A stretch of DNA of 64,000 bases from positions 1 to 64,000 of the forward strand of contig JAJQAA010000065.1 of NCBI GenBank assembly GCA_021204045.1. Reading direction: 5' to 3'. The DNA is from Clostridiales bacterium. Lineage in GTDB: Bacteria > Bacillota > Clostridia > Lachnospirales > Lachnospiraceae. Within the stretch, counting starts at the first letter, position 1, and every line of letters begins with the position of its first letter. Shown piece by piece: positions 51,506-60,516 of this stretch. Both the position numbers and the translations under genes were made by a program. Under the pieces are notes generated by a model, which searched no databases, was not told the DNA's origin, and saw nothing but the letters and a program-made list of their open reading frames with translations.

Positions 51506-54500
51506 CTACCTTTTCAATCCCCTTTCCACAAGTTTGACATTCTTTTCACCCAGTATTTGCATAAGCTGTTCCTGTATTGGCGCATTTGCACAGATATTCC
51601 AGGTCGCGGGCAGGACTTTTTTGGCTCTTTCCCTTGCCAGATAGATGATGACCGTGTCGTTTCCTTTTTCGCCCGCACGCAGAATCCCCATAACCGCATC
51701 CCGTTTTTCATCATATTCGCGCTTATCCGGAAACTGTAACCATAACTCGCGCGGCACCGCGTCAAACGGCACGATGCGTTCACAGATCAGCTTGCCGACG
51801 GGATCGTCGCCGATCGAGACGCGGCCGACTAAAAACACTTTCGCCTCGTCCTCCAGCAACGGACGGCCCGTCTCAAAAACATTCGGGAATACCAGCGCCT
51901 CCACGTTACCGACCATATCCTCCAGCGTCACAAAGGCCATCAGCTTGCCGTTGCGTGTCGTCTTCAGCGTCTTCCCGGTAATCATGCCGCCCACCGTGAC
52001 AATCTCCCCGTCGGTGACCACGGCGCGCCCGGTCTCCTCATCGACGATAAAGTCCGCGGTCTTCGCGGTCACACTTTTGTTCCAGATATCCAGATACTCA
52101 TCCAGCGGATGGCCGCTGACATAGACGCCGAGCGTCTCCTTCTCGTAAGACAGCAGCTCTTCCCGTCCGTACTCCGGGATGTCCGGCATCGTGATCCGAT
52201 ACTGCTTTTTCTCTTCCTCGCCGCCGAAGTCAAACAGGCTCATCTGTCCTTCGAGCACATTCCTGCGGTCCTTTGTCTTCTGTTCGAGAAGCTCCGGCGC
52301 GACCAGAACCTTCTGATGGCGATTGCCCGGCAGGCTGTCCATGGCCCCGGCCTTGATGAAATTCTCCACCGCGCGGCGGTTGATCTCTTTCCCCGCTATG
52401 CGCTCGATAAAATCATCCAGCGAGCGGTAAGAACCGCCCCGGTTCCGCTCTTCAATGATCGCGGCGACCACACCGCGTCCGATGCTCTTGATCGCCGCCA
52501 GGCCGTAGCGGATGCCGTCACCGGAGACCGAGAAGCCGCTCTGTCCCTCGTTGATATCCGGCGGCAGAATCGGAATCCCCATCTGACGGCAGGTCAGAAT
52601 GTATTCGGACACCTTCGTGGTATTGTCCATCACCGAGGTCATCAGCGCCGCCATAAACTCTTTCGGATAATAATATTTCAGCCAGGCCGTCTGCAGAGCC
52701 ACCACGGCATAGCAGGCCGCGTGCGACTTGTTGAACGCGTATTTGGCGAAATCGATCATCTCGTCATAAATCTGATTCGCCGTGCGCTCATCGATGCCGT
52801 TGGCGACGCAGCCTTTTACCCGTTCTTCCTCATTTCCGTAGACAAAATTCTGGCGCTCTTTCTCCATCACCGCCGTCTTTTTCTTGGACATCGCGCGGCG
52901 CACCAGATCGCTGCGCCCCATCGTGTACCCGGCGAGATCGCGCACGATCTGCATGACCTGCTCCTGGTAAACGATACAGCCGTAGGTCGGCGCAAGGATC
53001 GGCTCCAGCTGCGGGCAGTCATAGGTGATCTGCGAGCGGTCGTTCTTGCCCTTGAGATATTTGGGAATGAAATCCATCGGTCCGGGGCGATAGAGCGAGA
53101 TCCCGGCGATGATGTCCTCCAGCGTTTCGGGTTTGAGTTCCTTCATGAAGTTTTTCATGCCGGTGCTTTCCAGCTGGAACACGCCATCGCACTTGCCCGT
53201 GCCGATCGAGGCCATCACCTCCGGATCATTGTAGTCGATGTTCTCCATATCGAGATGCACGCCGCTGTTCCGCTCCACCTCCCTGACCGCGTTCTGAATC
53301 ACGGTCAACGTGCGCAGGCCGAGGAAATCCATTTTCAGCAGACCCAACTCCTCCAGCGTCGTCATCGTAAACTGGGTTGTGATCGTGCCGTCCTGTGCAC
53401 GCGAGAGCGGCACAAACTCATCCATCGCTTCGCTTCCGATCACCACGCCGGCCGCATGCATCGAGGTGTGGCGCGGCAGACCTTCCAGGCGCTTCGCCAT
53501 ATCGATGAGGTAGCGCACCTCATCGTCCTCTTCGTAGGCCTTGCGCAGATCCGGACTCTGCTTGAGCGCCTTATCCAGAGTCATACCCAGATCCCCCGGA
53601 ATCATCTTGGAGATCGCGTCGCAGCGCGCGTAGGGCATATCCAGCACGCGGCCGACGTCGCGCACCACTGCTTTTGCCGCCATCGTCCCGAAGGTGACGA
53701 TCTGCACGACCTGATCCTTACCATATTTTTCAACGACATAATCGATGACTTCCTGCCGCCGTTCGTAGCAGAAATCAATGTCAATATCCGGCATCGAGAC
53801 CCGCTCCGGGTTCAGGAATCGTTCAAACAGCAGATTATAGCGGATGGGATCGATGTTGGTAATCTCCAGGCAGTAAGCGACAATGCTTCCCGCCGCCGAG
53901 CCGCGTCCCGGCCCGACCATGATATCGTGCGAGCGCGCGAAATGGATAAAATCCCACACGATCAGGAAATAATCCACATAACCCATGTTGTGGATCACGC
54001 CCAGCTCATATTCCAGGCGTTTCTGCAGCGTGCCGTCGTCGTCCGGATAGCGTTTTTTCATGCCCTGCTGGCAGAGGTGGTTGAGGTAACTCCAGGAATC
54101 AAAGCCCTCCGGCACCTCATAATGCGGCAGCTTCGTAACGCCAAACTCAATCTCCACATTGCAACGCTCGGCGATTTTGTGTGTATTTTCAATCGCCTGC
54201 GGCGCATAGGGAAACAGCGCGCGCATCTCCTCCTCGGACTTACAGTAGAACTGCCCGCCCTCATAGTGCATGCGGTTCTCATCAGAAACCTTCTTGCCGG
54301 TCTGGATGCAGAGCAAGATATCGTGCGGCGTCGCGTCCTCCGCGAGAATATAATGGATGTCGTTCGTAGCCACAAGATCAATACCCAGCTCCTCGCTCAG
54401 CCGCATGAGTCCCTGGTTGACCGTCTTCTGCGACGGAATGCCGTGATCCTGCATCTCCAAAAAATAATTTCCCTGGCCAAAAATGTCCAGATGACGCATC

Positions 54501-54976
54501 GCCGCCTGCTTCGCGTCCTCATAGCGGCCGCGCTCCAGGGCACGCGGGATCTCCCCGGCCAGACAAGCGCTGAGGGCGATGATTCCTTCATGATACCTGC
54601 GCAGCACCTCTTCATCCACGCGCGGTTTATAATAAAAGCCGTCCACAAAGCCCTTGGAGACCAGCTTCATCAGGTTTTTATAGCCCTGGTTGTTTTCCGC
54701 CAGCAGCACCAGATGATAATAACGATCCTCACCGTTTACCTTTTCGCGGTCGAAACGCGATCCGGGCGCGACATAGACCTCGCAGCCGATGATCGGCTTG
54801 ACGCCGGCCTCGCGCATGGCGCGGTAAAACTCGATCACGCCGTACATCACACCGTGGTCGGTGACCGCCATGCTGTCCATGCCAAGCTCCTTCGCCCGCG
54901 CCGCCAGCTCTTTGATTTTACAGGAACCATCCAGCAGACTGTATTCCGTGTGAACATGCAAATGTGTGAAGGCCAC
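51506..54976 (-). CDS. dnaE: DNA polymerase III alpha subunit (DnaE)
   Basis: A C-family replicative polymerase of 1156 residues. The N-terminal PHP domain has HLHVHTEYSLLDG. The polymerase core has GPGRGSAAGS and the catalytic aspartates in MPDIDIDFCYERR, plus KMDFLGLRTL. Helix-hairpin-helix and OB-fold (VGGMITGKTLKT) regions follow. The start is GTG, preceded by AAGGAGG. There is no proofreading exonuclease insert, so it is DnaE and not PolC. A promoter lies at 55070-55098. Confidence 0.97.
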   Translation of the reverse strand: MAFTHLHVHTEYSLLDGSCKIKELAARAKELGMDSMAVTDHGVMYGVIEFYRAMREAGVKPIIGCEVYVAPGSRFDREKVNGEDRYYHLVLLAENNQGYKNLMKLVSKGFVDGFYYKPRVDEEVLRRYHEGIIALSACLAGEIPRALERGRYEDAKQAAMRHLDIFGQGNYFLEMQDHGIPSQKTVNQGLMRLSEELGIDLVATNDIHYILAEDATPHDILLCIQTGKKVSDENRMHYEGGQFYCKSEEEMRALFPYAPQAIENTHKIAERCNVEIEFGVTKLPHYEVPEGFDSWSYLNHLCQQGMKKRYPDDDGTLQKRLEYELGVIHNMGYVDYFLIVWDFIHFARSHDIMVGPGRGSAAGSIVAYCLEITNIDPIRYNLLFERFLNPERVSMPDIDIDFCYERRQEVIDYVVEKYGKDQVVQIVTFGTMAAKAVVRDVGRVLDMPYARCDAISKMIPGDLGMTLDKALKQSPDLRKAYEEDDEVRYLIDMAKRLEGLPRHTSMHAAGVVIGSEAMDEFVPLSRAQDGTITTQFTMTTLEELGLLKMDFLGLRTLTVIQNAVREVERNSGVHLDMENIDYNDPEVMASIGTGKCDGVFQLESTGMKNFMKELKPETLEDIIAGISLYRPGPMDFIPKYLKGKNDRSQITYDCPQLEPILAPTYGCIVYQEQVMQIVRDLAGYTMGRSDLVRRAMSKKKTAVMEKERQNFVYGNEEERVKGCVANGIDERTANQIYDEMIDFAKYAFNKSHAACYAVVALQTAWLKYYYPKEFMAALMTSVMDNTTKVSEYILTCRQMGIPILPPDINEGQSGFSVSGDGIRYGLAAIKSIGRGVVAAIIEERNRGGSYRSLDDFIERIAGKEINRRAVENFIKAGAMDSLPGNRHQKVLVAPELLEQKTKDRRNVLEGQMSLFDFGGEEEKKQYRITMPDIPEYGREELLSYEKETLGVYVSGHPLDEYLDIWNKSVTAKTADFIVDEETGRAVVTDGEIVTVGGMITGKTLKTTRNGKLMAFVTLEDMVGNVEALVFPNVFETGRPLLEDEAKVFLVGRVSIGDDPVGKLICERIVPFDAVPRELWLQFPDKREYDEKRDAVMGILRAGEKGNDTVIIYLARERAKKVLPATWNICANAPIQEQLMQILGEKNVKLVERGLKR

Positions 54977-55069
54977 AGCAACCTCCTTTATCCTGAGCGG
55001 GGTTTTGTTCCCGCCCCTCTGTCCCGAAACGGATCCGTTTGTGTCCGTCTGTTTTATTCTCTGCTTCCA

Positions 55070-55098
55070 AGTGTATCACAGGCTGGAAACGGGCGCAA
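55070..55098 (-). promoter_or_regulatory. Promoter of dnaE-pfkA
   Basis: On the minus strand TTGCGC and TACACT are separated by 17 bases, about 95 bases before the GTG start of dnaE. Confidence 0.5.
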
Positions 55099-55146
55099 GC
55101 GAACCGGGAAATTTAAAATTATCATTTCTCCATTTTTTGCGTAAAC

Positions 55147-55184
55147 GAAAACCAGGAACTGTTTCAACCCAAAACAATTCCTGG
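55147..55184 (-). terminator. Terminator of the nucleoside/ribose operon
   Basis: On the minus strand CCAGGAATTGTTT pairs with AAACAGTTCCTGG (one mismatch) around a short loop, followed by TTTTCG. It lies about 30 bases after rbsK. Confidence 0.85.
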
Positions 55185-55214
55185 TCTTTTCCTGGTCTTG
55201 CGGTCAGTGATTGA

Positions 55215-56129
55215 TCAGGCCTCAGCCCATAGTTCCACTTCTTCTCTTGTCGGAATAGACGTCTGTGCGCCCGCTTTCATAACTGCCATAGCGCCTACCC
55301 GGCTTGCAAACTTCATCGCGGATTTTATATCTTTTTTCTCCGAAAGATTAACCGCGAACGCCGCCGTATAACTATCTCCCGCTCCCGTCGTGTCTACCGC
55401 TTTTACCTTATTTGCAGGCACATGAATCTCGCTTCCATCCTGCCCATAATAACAGGAGCCATCCGCTCCGAGTGTAACCAGAATGTTTTTTGCGCCTTTT
55501 TCTCTCAACAACCCAACCGCATTATCCAGAGCCAGACTGTCATCCGCCCCAAGCAAAGTCAGAATCTCATTCTCATTTGGTTTGATAACATCCGCGTTTT
55601 CAAGAAGCTCCTGCGGCAGATCACACTGTGCCGGAGCCGGATCCAGGATCACCGTTTTCCCGAATTCCTTCGCCCTGCGCGCCGCATATGCAACCGTTTC
55701 CACCGGAATCTCCAGTTGAAAAATCACAATATCGCAATCCTTTATGATATCCAGCATGCTGTCAATATATGGAATATCCACCTCTTTGTTGGCGCCCTGA
55801 ATGACCACAATACTGTTATCGCTGTTTTCATCTACCGTGATAAGCGCCATACCGGTGCTGCTGTCCTTTGTTTTTTTCAGATAATCTACGCACACACCCG
55901 CGTTTCTCAGATTGTCCATCAGCATCTGTCCGTAAGTATCATCCCCGATCGCTCCCAGCATCGTGACTTTCCCGCCAAGCTTCGCAGCCGCATATGCCTG
56001 ATTGGCGCCTTTCCCTCCGGGTGTCAGGCGAAAATCATCCCCGAGAATCGTTTCCCCGACCTTAGGAGCATGTTTTACATTCACAGCGAAGTCCATATTC
56101 AGACTTCCAATCACAACAATCTTCTTCAT
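55215..56129 (-). CDS. rbsK: Ribokinase
   Basis: This PfkB-family kinase of 304 residues phosphorylates ribose (or deoxyribose) at O5. Sugar-binding motifs are GSLNMDF and TPGGKGANQAYAAAKLGG near the N-terminus. The catalytic motif is DTTGAGDSYTAAFA near residue 250. AAAGGAT precedes the ATG, which is 5 bases after the permease stop. As last gene of the nucleoside hydrolase operon it would trap the ribose released by the hydrolase. Its stop is followed by a strong terminator. Confidence 0.93.
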   Translation of the reverse strand: MKKIVVIGSLNMDFAVNVKHAPKVGETILGDDFRLTPGGKGANQAYAAAKLGGKVTMLGAIGDDTYGQMLMDNLRNAGVCVDYLKKTKDSSTGMALITVDENSDNSIVVIQGANKEVDIPYIDSMLDIIKDCDIVIFQLEIPVETVAYAARRAKEFGKTVILDPAPAQCDLPQELLENADVIKPNENEILTLLGADDSLALDNAVGLLREKGAKNILVTLGADGSCYYGQDGSEIHVPANKVKAVDTTGAGDSYTAAFAVNLSEKKDIKSAMKFASRVGAMAVMKAGAQTSIPTREEVELWAEA

Positions 56130-56134
56130 GTCGG

Positions 56135-56983
56135 TTATCCTTTCACACCACTGCTTGTAACGCCCTCAACGAAATATCTCTGAAGCGGAAGAAACAGCGC
56201 GATCGGAATCAACGCGGAAATAATAGACCCCGCGTACAAGCAGGACCACAAAGTCTGATGTTCCATTTTGAGAGTCGCAAGCGTAATCATGATTGTCCTG
56301 CTCGATTCCGTCCTCGCTACCAGCAATGGCCACATATACGCATTCCATTGATTTACCAGAAGCATAAGCCCTGCCGTAATAAATATCGGAACCGAAGAAG
56401 GCATAATAATACTAAAATAGATTCTCGGCCAGGATGCCCCGTCCACTCTCGCCGCCTCAATCAGGCTTGTGGGAATATCGCTGAAAAACTGCCGGAATAA
56501 AAACAGCACAAGTCCATTGGCCAACGCCGGAACGATCAACGCGGTTTTTGTATCCACCCATCCCAGATCATTGACCAGATTATACAGCGGAATCGCGATC
56601 GATTCGAACGGTATCATAAAGGATACCATAAATACCGCGAAAATCGCGTTTTTAAATTTAAAATCAAAAAAAGCAAACGGAACCGCCGCGATACTGTTGA
56701 TAATACACCCGCACGGAATCAGAACAAATACAACAATCAGGGTGTTTTTCAGAGAATGCAGGAAATTAAATTCTGTAAACAGCTGTACATAAGATTTCAC
56801 CGTAAACTCTACTGGTATCAAAGTATGAATGGAAAAAGGCATTGCATACGTATAAATCTCCGTATCGCTTCTCAGGGAAGATGAAATCGCCCACAAAAGC
56901 GGAAACAGCGTAACAAGCGCCATGATCACCAGGACCACATACAGAGCAATCTTCCTGCATCGTTTTTTACTCTTCGCGTTCAC
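56135..56983 (-). CDS. Carbohydrate ABC transporter permease, MalG type
   Basis: A CUT1-type inner-membrane permease of 282 residues with six segments. The EAA loop, which contacts the ATPase, is EAARVDGASWPRIYFSIIMPSSVP. The start is GTG overlapping the TAG of the upstream permease by one base, with AAGGAGG before it. It pairs with the MalF-type permease to form the channel. Confidence 0.93.
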   Translation of the reverse strand: MNAKSKKRCRKIALYVVLVIMALVTLFPLLWAISSSLRSDTEIYTYAMPFSIHTLIPVEFTVKSYVQLFTEFNFLHSLKNTLIVVFVLIPCGCIINSIAAVPFAFFDFKFKNAIFAVFMVSFMIPFESIAIPLYNLVNDLGWVDTKTALIVPALANGLVLFLFRQFFSDIPTSLIEAARVDGASWPRIYFSIIMPSSVPIFITAGLMLLVNQWNAYMWPLLVARTESSRTIMITLATLKMEHQTLWSCLYAGSIISALIPIALFLPLQRYFVEGVTSSGVKG

Positions 56984-57861
56984 TATGCTTTCCTCCTTTT
57001 CTTCTTTCCTTTTTCATCTTCGTTGTCGTTTCCAAGCACTAAGAACTGAAATGCTGCCACAAGAATAATGATTCCAAGCAAAACAGTCACAATCGCCGCA
57101 CTGCGGGAACGATCCGCGTATTTAAACGCCGATTTATATGCTTCATACATCAGTACATTCGTCGAGCCTTTTGGGCCTCCCTCCGTAACCAGCTGCATCG
57201 GAGCGAACAGCAGAATGTTAGAAGAGGTATTCGCCACACATACAAACAAAAGCATTTTTTTCAGAAGTGGCAGGGTAATCTTAAAAACCGTATCAAAAAA
57301 TCCAGCCCCGTCAATTCGTGCCGCTTCATAAATCCCCGAATCGATATTTTTCAAGCCGGCCAGCAGAAACATCATCCAGTAGCCGCACCCTTTCCACGAA
57401 GCGATTGCGATGATACACAAAAGCGCCTGCTTGGAATCTGTCAGAAATCCCTGTGCGCCTACGCCCAGAAGCTTCAGAATACTGTTGAGAACGCCATTGT
57501 TATAATTAAACATCAGGCTCCAGATCATGGTCGCCACCGTCAGCGATACCGCATAGGGAAGATAAAATATCGTCCGGAAAATGCCGATTCCTTTCAGGGT
57601 CGTGTTCGCCAGCATTGCAAGAATAAACGCGATGAAAACCTGAAGTGGAATACAGATCAGATTAAATTTGATCGTCACCCAGAGAGAATTCCAGAATGTG
57701 GAATCCGCTATCAGGTTTTTGTACGTCTGCAGGGAAAACGCGCCATTGTAGGTAAACCCATCTGAAAATGAGGAAATGACCGGGTATATCTTAAAAACAC
57801 AAACCAGCACAAAAGCCGGGAGAAGCATTGCGTATGGTACCCACTTTGTTTTTATTCTCAA
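56983..57861 (-). CDS. Carbohydrate ABC transporter permease, MalF type
   Basis: A CUT1-type permease with six segments and EAA loop EAARIDGAGFFDTVFKITLP. I place the start at the TTG at 57861 (MRIKTKWVPYAMLLPAF when initiated), which has GAGGGGAG just upstream and gives 292 residues. The ORF-track ATG at 57909 lies in the loop of a terminator-like hairpin and has only a poor ribosome binding site. The substrate could be nucleosides or a pentose, inferred from the neighbours. Confidence 0.88.
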   Translation of the reverse strand: MRIKTKWVPYAMLLPAFVLVCVFKIYPVISSFSDGFTYNGAFSLQTYKNLIADSTFWNSLWVTIKFNLICIPLQVFIAFILAMLANTTLKGIGIFRTIFYLPYAVSLTVATMIWSLMFNYNNGVLNSILKLLGVGAQGFLTDSKQALLCIIAIASWKGCGYWMMFLLAGLKNIDSGIYEAARIDGAGFFDTVFKITLPLLKKMLLFVCVANTSSNILLFAPMQLVTEGGPKGSTNVLMYEAYKSAFKYADRSRSAAIVTVLLGIIILVAAFQFLVLGNDNEDEKGKKKRRKA

Positions 57862-57889
57862 TTTTCTCCCCTCACACAATCCTTTCTCT

Positions 57890-57925
57890 TTCCGAAAAAG
57901 GCCTCTCATGAGACCTTTTCCGGAA
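57890..57925 (-). other. Intercistronic hairpin between binding protein and permease genes
   Basis: On the minus strand TTCCG-g-AAAAGGTCTC pairs with GAGGCCTTTT-t-CGGAA around an ATGA loop. It is a partial terminator or mRNA stabiliser that would keep the binding protein in excess over the permeases. Confidence 0.7.
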
Positions 57926-57953
57926 TGATTTTAATATTAAATTGCTATAACAG

Positions 57954-59324
57954 TTATTTATACGCTTCCATTGCCAGATTGATCTGTTCGATCGCGGAGT
58001 TTAAAGTCGCCTCTACTTCTTCTCCATTGCGGACATCTTCCCATGCTGCGTTCATGATCGTCTGATATTCGCTGAAGGCAGGCGTCAACGCACGGGAAAC
58101 CGCGGTATTCTGCGCCTCATAAGCTGCAATCTTCAGAGATTCGGCCGCACTGGCATCATCCTGAATAGATTCCAGAAGTGATACTTTTGTCGGCAGCTGG
58201 TTATATCCCGCATACCACAGATCCGCGCCCTCACCAATACTCATCCATTTGATGAAATCAGCCGCAGCATCCTTGTTCTCTGACGCGTAGTTGATACCAA
58301 AATTCCAGGAACCGGTTCCCGTTGCCACATCACTCTCATGTCCTTCAAACGTTGGCACCGGCATTACATCCCAGGTTTCCATACCATTGTTTCCGCAATA
58401 TGCATCCAGAGAAGTAGTATCAATCATGAACACAACTCTCCCCGCCGCAAACATTGTGCGAAGCTCATCCGCCGCCACGCCGCGGGACGCGATTCCTTCA
58501 TTGACCAGATTCTGATACCATGCCATGCCTTCTATCCATTCGTCAGAATTCAGCACTCCGTCTACCGTAAATCCATCTTCTCCGATATTCAGGCCCCCGA
58601 GGCTGTTCACGATCGGATTCATCTGGTATACACGGCTCACCTGACGGAACTCAATTCCATAAATTCCCGAGTTTCCATCCGGATTCACCACACTCAGCGT
58701 CTGCTTGGCCAGATCGATCACTTCATCCCAGGTCAGTCTGTTTTCCGGCGACACATCGTCTCTGATCTCAACCCCTGCCTGCTCAAGCAGCGCGGTATTA
58801 TAATACATGCACATGGAAGAAGTGTTCATCGGCGGAGCGTAAAACACGCCATCAACCGAGCCGCTCTTTACGGAAGCGTCTGTCAGCTGCGCCCGTTCCT
58901 CATCGGTAAAATACTCATCCATCGGCGCGAGATATCCTCTGTTTACATACGCGGAGACAAGAGGAACGTCCACCGCAAGTACATCATAATCCGTGGTGCC
59001 GCTTGAAATCTTAACTTCAATGACATCCTGAATATCCGTCGTCGTGTAGCCCTCAAGAACCACCTTCACGCCCGTTTCCTCATAATACTTCTCTACAATC
59101 GGCTCCAGTGTCGATATGAAATCCGTATTTGTCATATAGGTGATCGTTGTTTCACTTTCTCCTGATGCCTCAGATGAGGATGACTGGGAAGAACTTCCTG
59201 ACGATGCACTCCCTGACGATGTGCTTCCAGAGGATGTACCGCTGCTACTGCTCCCACAACCTGCCAGCGATGCGGTCATTACTGCCACCAGCAACGATAA
59301 AGCAACCAGTTTTTTTCTTTTCAT
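57954..59324 (-). CDS. Extracellular solute-binding lipoprotein (family 1)
   Basis: The receptor of the ABC system. Starting at ATG 59324 with AAGGAG upstream gives 456 residues. A lipoprotein signal peptide ends in LAGC, followed by a Ser/Gly-rich tether of about 45 residues (SGSSSQSSSSEASG). The binding domain then starts at ETTITYMTNTD. The fold is that of CUT1 sugar receptors (FYAPPMNTSSMCMYYNTALLEQAG). The ligand may be a nucleoside or ribose-containing compound, judged by the flanking hydrolase and kinase. Confidence 0.9.
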   Translation of the reverse strand: MKRKKLVALSLLVAVMTASLAGCGSSSSGTSSGSTSSGSASSGSSSQSSSSEASGESETTITYMTNTDFISTLEPIVEKYYEETGVKVVLEGYTTTDIQDVIEVKISSGTTDYDVLAVDVPLVSAYVNRGYLAPMDEYFTDEERAQLTDASVKSGSVDGVFYAPPMNTSSMCMYYNTALLEQAGVEIRDDVSPENRLTWDEVIDLAKQTLSVVNPDGNSGIYGIEFRQVSRVYQMNPIVNSLGGLNIGEDGFTVDGVLNSDEWIEGMAWYQNLVNEGIASRGVAADELRTMFAAGRVVFMIDTTSLDAYCGNNGMETWDVMPVPTFEGHESDVATGTGSWNFGINYASENKDAAADFIKWMSIGEGADLWYAGYNQLPTKVSLLESIQDDASAAESLKIAAYEAQNTAVSRALTPAFSEYQTIMNAAWEDVRNGEEVEATLNSAIEQINLAMEAYK

Positions 59325-59376
59325 TTTCCCTCTCCTTGTCTCTTTTTTATATTCAGCCTGACGGCCTGAATTCACA

Positions 59377-60318
59377 TTATTGTGTCAGTTTACGAAACAG
59401 ATCTTCAAAAAGCGCATCACAATTAATATGATAAATATATCGGATTGGATGACGTTCTCTGTTAAACGCGTAATGATAATCATAGGTAGGTATCGGGCTC
59501 GGCTCATAACGTCCACACATAAAATCCCGATTTATGAGCCATGCGACTGCCGTCACATCCCATATGGGTTTTTTCCATGTCGGGAGGCAGTCTCTTTCCA
59601 CCGCATACCCCTTTGTGGCCTTCACCAGATAATCACAAAGCTGATTTTTTCCTTTCAGCCAGTAGTCCAGTTCCGGCGCGCTGAGCGTAAATGCCGAAAC
59701 CACTCCCTTGCACGGAAGAAGCACAACCGGCACACCGCTGGAGAAAAGTACTCTGGCTGCCGCGACATCCTGTGCCAGATTAAACTCCAGCGTATCCGGC
59801 CACTCAAAAGAATGTCCTCCCAGCCAGATCACAACCATCCGCTCCCTGATCTCCGGCTTTAAAAGTAACGCCGACGCTACATTTGTTATGGCGGCTATCG
59901 CTACCACATAAAGCGGATTATCCGGCGTATGCTTCATAGCCCTGTCCGCGAGATCACTCGCCGCATCTGACAGCACCGGCTCCGTCTCTGATGAAAGGTA
60001 TCTGTCGGAACCACGGAATACTGCTTTTTTGTATGTTTCCTGGCCCATCAGAGTGAGAATATTCATAATTTCCTGATAGCTTTTCTCCATACCGTCTTTC
60101 GGGCTGACAGACTTTGGCACCCGCACCGGAGCAAACGGAGGTACCGGGCGGAAAAATGGTGCGGCGTAAATCGCTTCTACGTTCAGCTTTTCTGTCGATC
60201 TGAGCATATATGCCAACGCATACTGATCATCAATCTCGTTGAAAGTGTCCGAATCCAGCACGACGTCCACTTTCTGTTCCGGCCATTCCAGCATTTTCAT
60301 AATTCCGGCATCATTCAT
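59377..60318 (-). CDS. Inosine-uridine-preferring nucleoside hydrolase family protein
   Basis: The family cleaves the N-glycosidic bond of nucleosides to a free base and ribose. The calcium-binding N-terminal motif is present in a variant form, VLDSDTFNEIDDQYALAYML, instead of DTDPGIDDALAL. The middle has ATNVASALLL and VIWLGGHSFEWPDTLEFNLAQD, which fits the asparagine/aspartate cluster. The C-terminal DVTAVAWLINRDFM keeps the metal-binding aspartate. It has 313 residues with no signal peptide, so it acts in the cytosol after uptake. It is first in the hydrolase-transporter-ribokinase operon. Confidence 0.88.
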   Translation of the reverse strand: MNDAGIMKMLEWPEQKVDVVLDSDTFNEIDDQYALAYMLRSTEKLNVEAIYAAPFFRPVPPFAPVRVPKSVSPKDGMEKSYQEIMNILTLMGQETYKKAVFRGSDRYLSSETEPVLSDAASDLADRAMKHTPDNPLYVVAIAAITNVASALLLKPEIRERMVVIWLGGHSFEWPDTLEFNLAQDVAAARVLFSSGVPVVLLPCKGVVSAFTLSAPELDYWLKGKNQLCDYLVKATKGYAVERDCLPTWKKPIWDVTAVAWLINRDFMCGRYEPSPIPTYDYHYAFNRERHPIRYIYHINCDALFEDLFRKLTQ

Positions 60319-60352
60319 CGCGTTGCGCCTCCCGTCTTTTTATCTTTTTCCC

Positions 60353-60413
60353 AAGAAAAACATTTTCTTAAATCATTTTCTTAAATAATACATCTTATTT
60401 ATCTTTTTGTCAA
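60353..60413 (-). promoter_or_regulatory. Promoter and operator of the nucleoside hydrolase operon
   Basis: On the minus strand TTGACA (60408-60413) and TATTAT (60385-60390) are 17 bases apart. Just downstream lie two tandem copies of ATTTAAGAAAATG (60361-60386). The palindrome AAGAAAA-TGT-TTTTCTT (60353-60369) overlaps the second copy. The palindrome has LacI-operator character and is well placed to block early transcription. Confidence 0.75.
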
Positions 60414-60434
60414 TGCAGTTATATTAGTTATTTT

Positions 60435-60478
60435 GCACAATTATTTGTGCTTGATTTCTTGCATGTTTTCGATATAAT
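60435..60478 (+). promoter_or_regulatory. Promoter and palindrome of the LacI-ribokinase fusion gene
   Basis: TTGATT (60451-60456), 16 bases, TATAAT (60473-60478). The perfect palindrome GCACAA-TTAT-TTGTGC (60435-60450) abuts the -35 box and lies between the two divergent promoters. Confidence 0.6.
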
Positions 60479-60516
60479 AGAACACAGAATAATTTCACTC
60501 AAACAGGAGTCCAATT

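Noticed and set aside
52109-55144. 1011-residue plus-strand ORF opposite dnaE
   Set aside because: It is the antisense of the well-conserved dnaE. It has no recognisable domain, a composition rich in His, Arg and Leu, and no ribosome binding site. Long antisense ORFs are expected with this codon usage.
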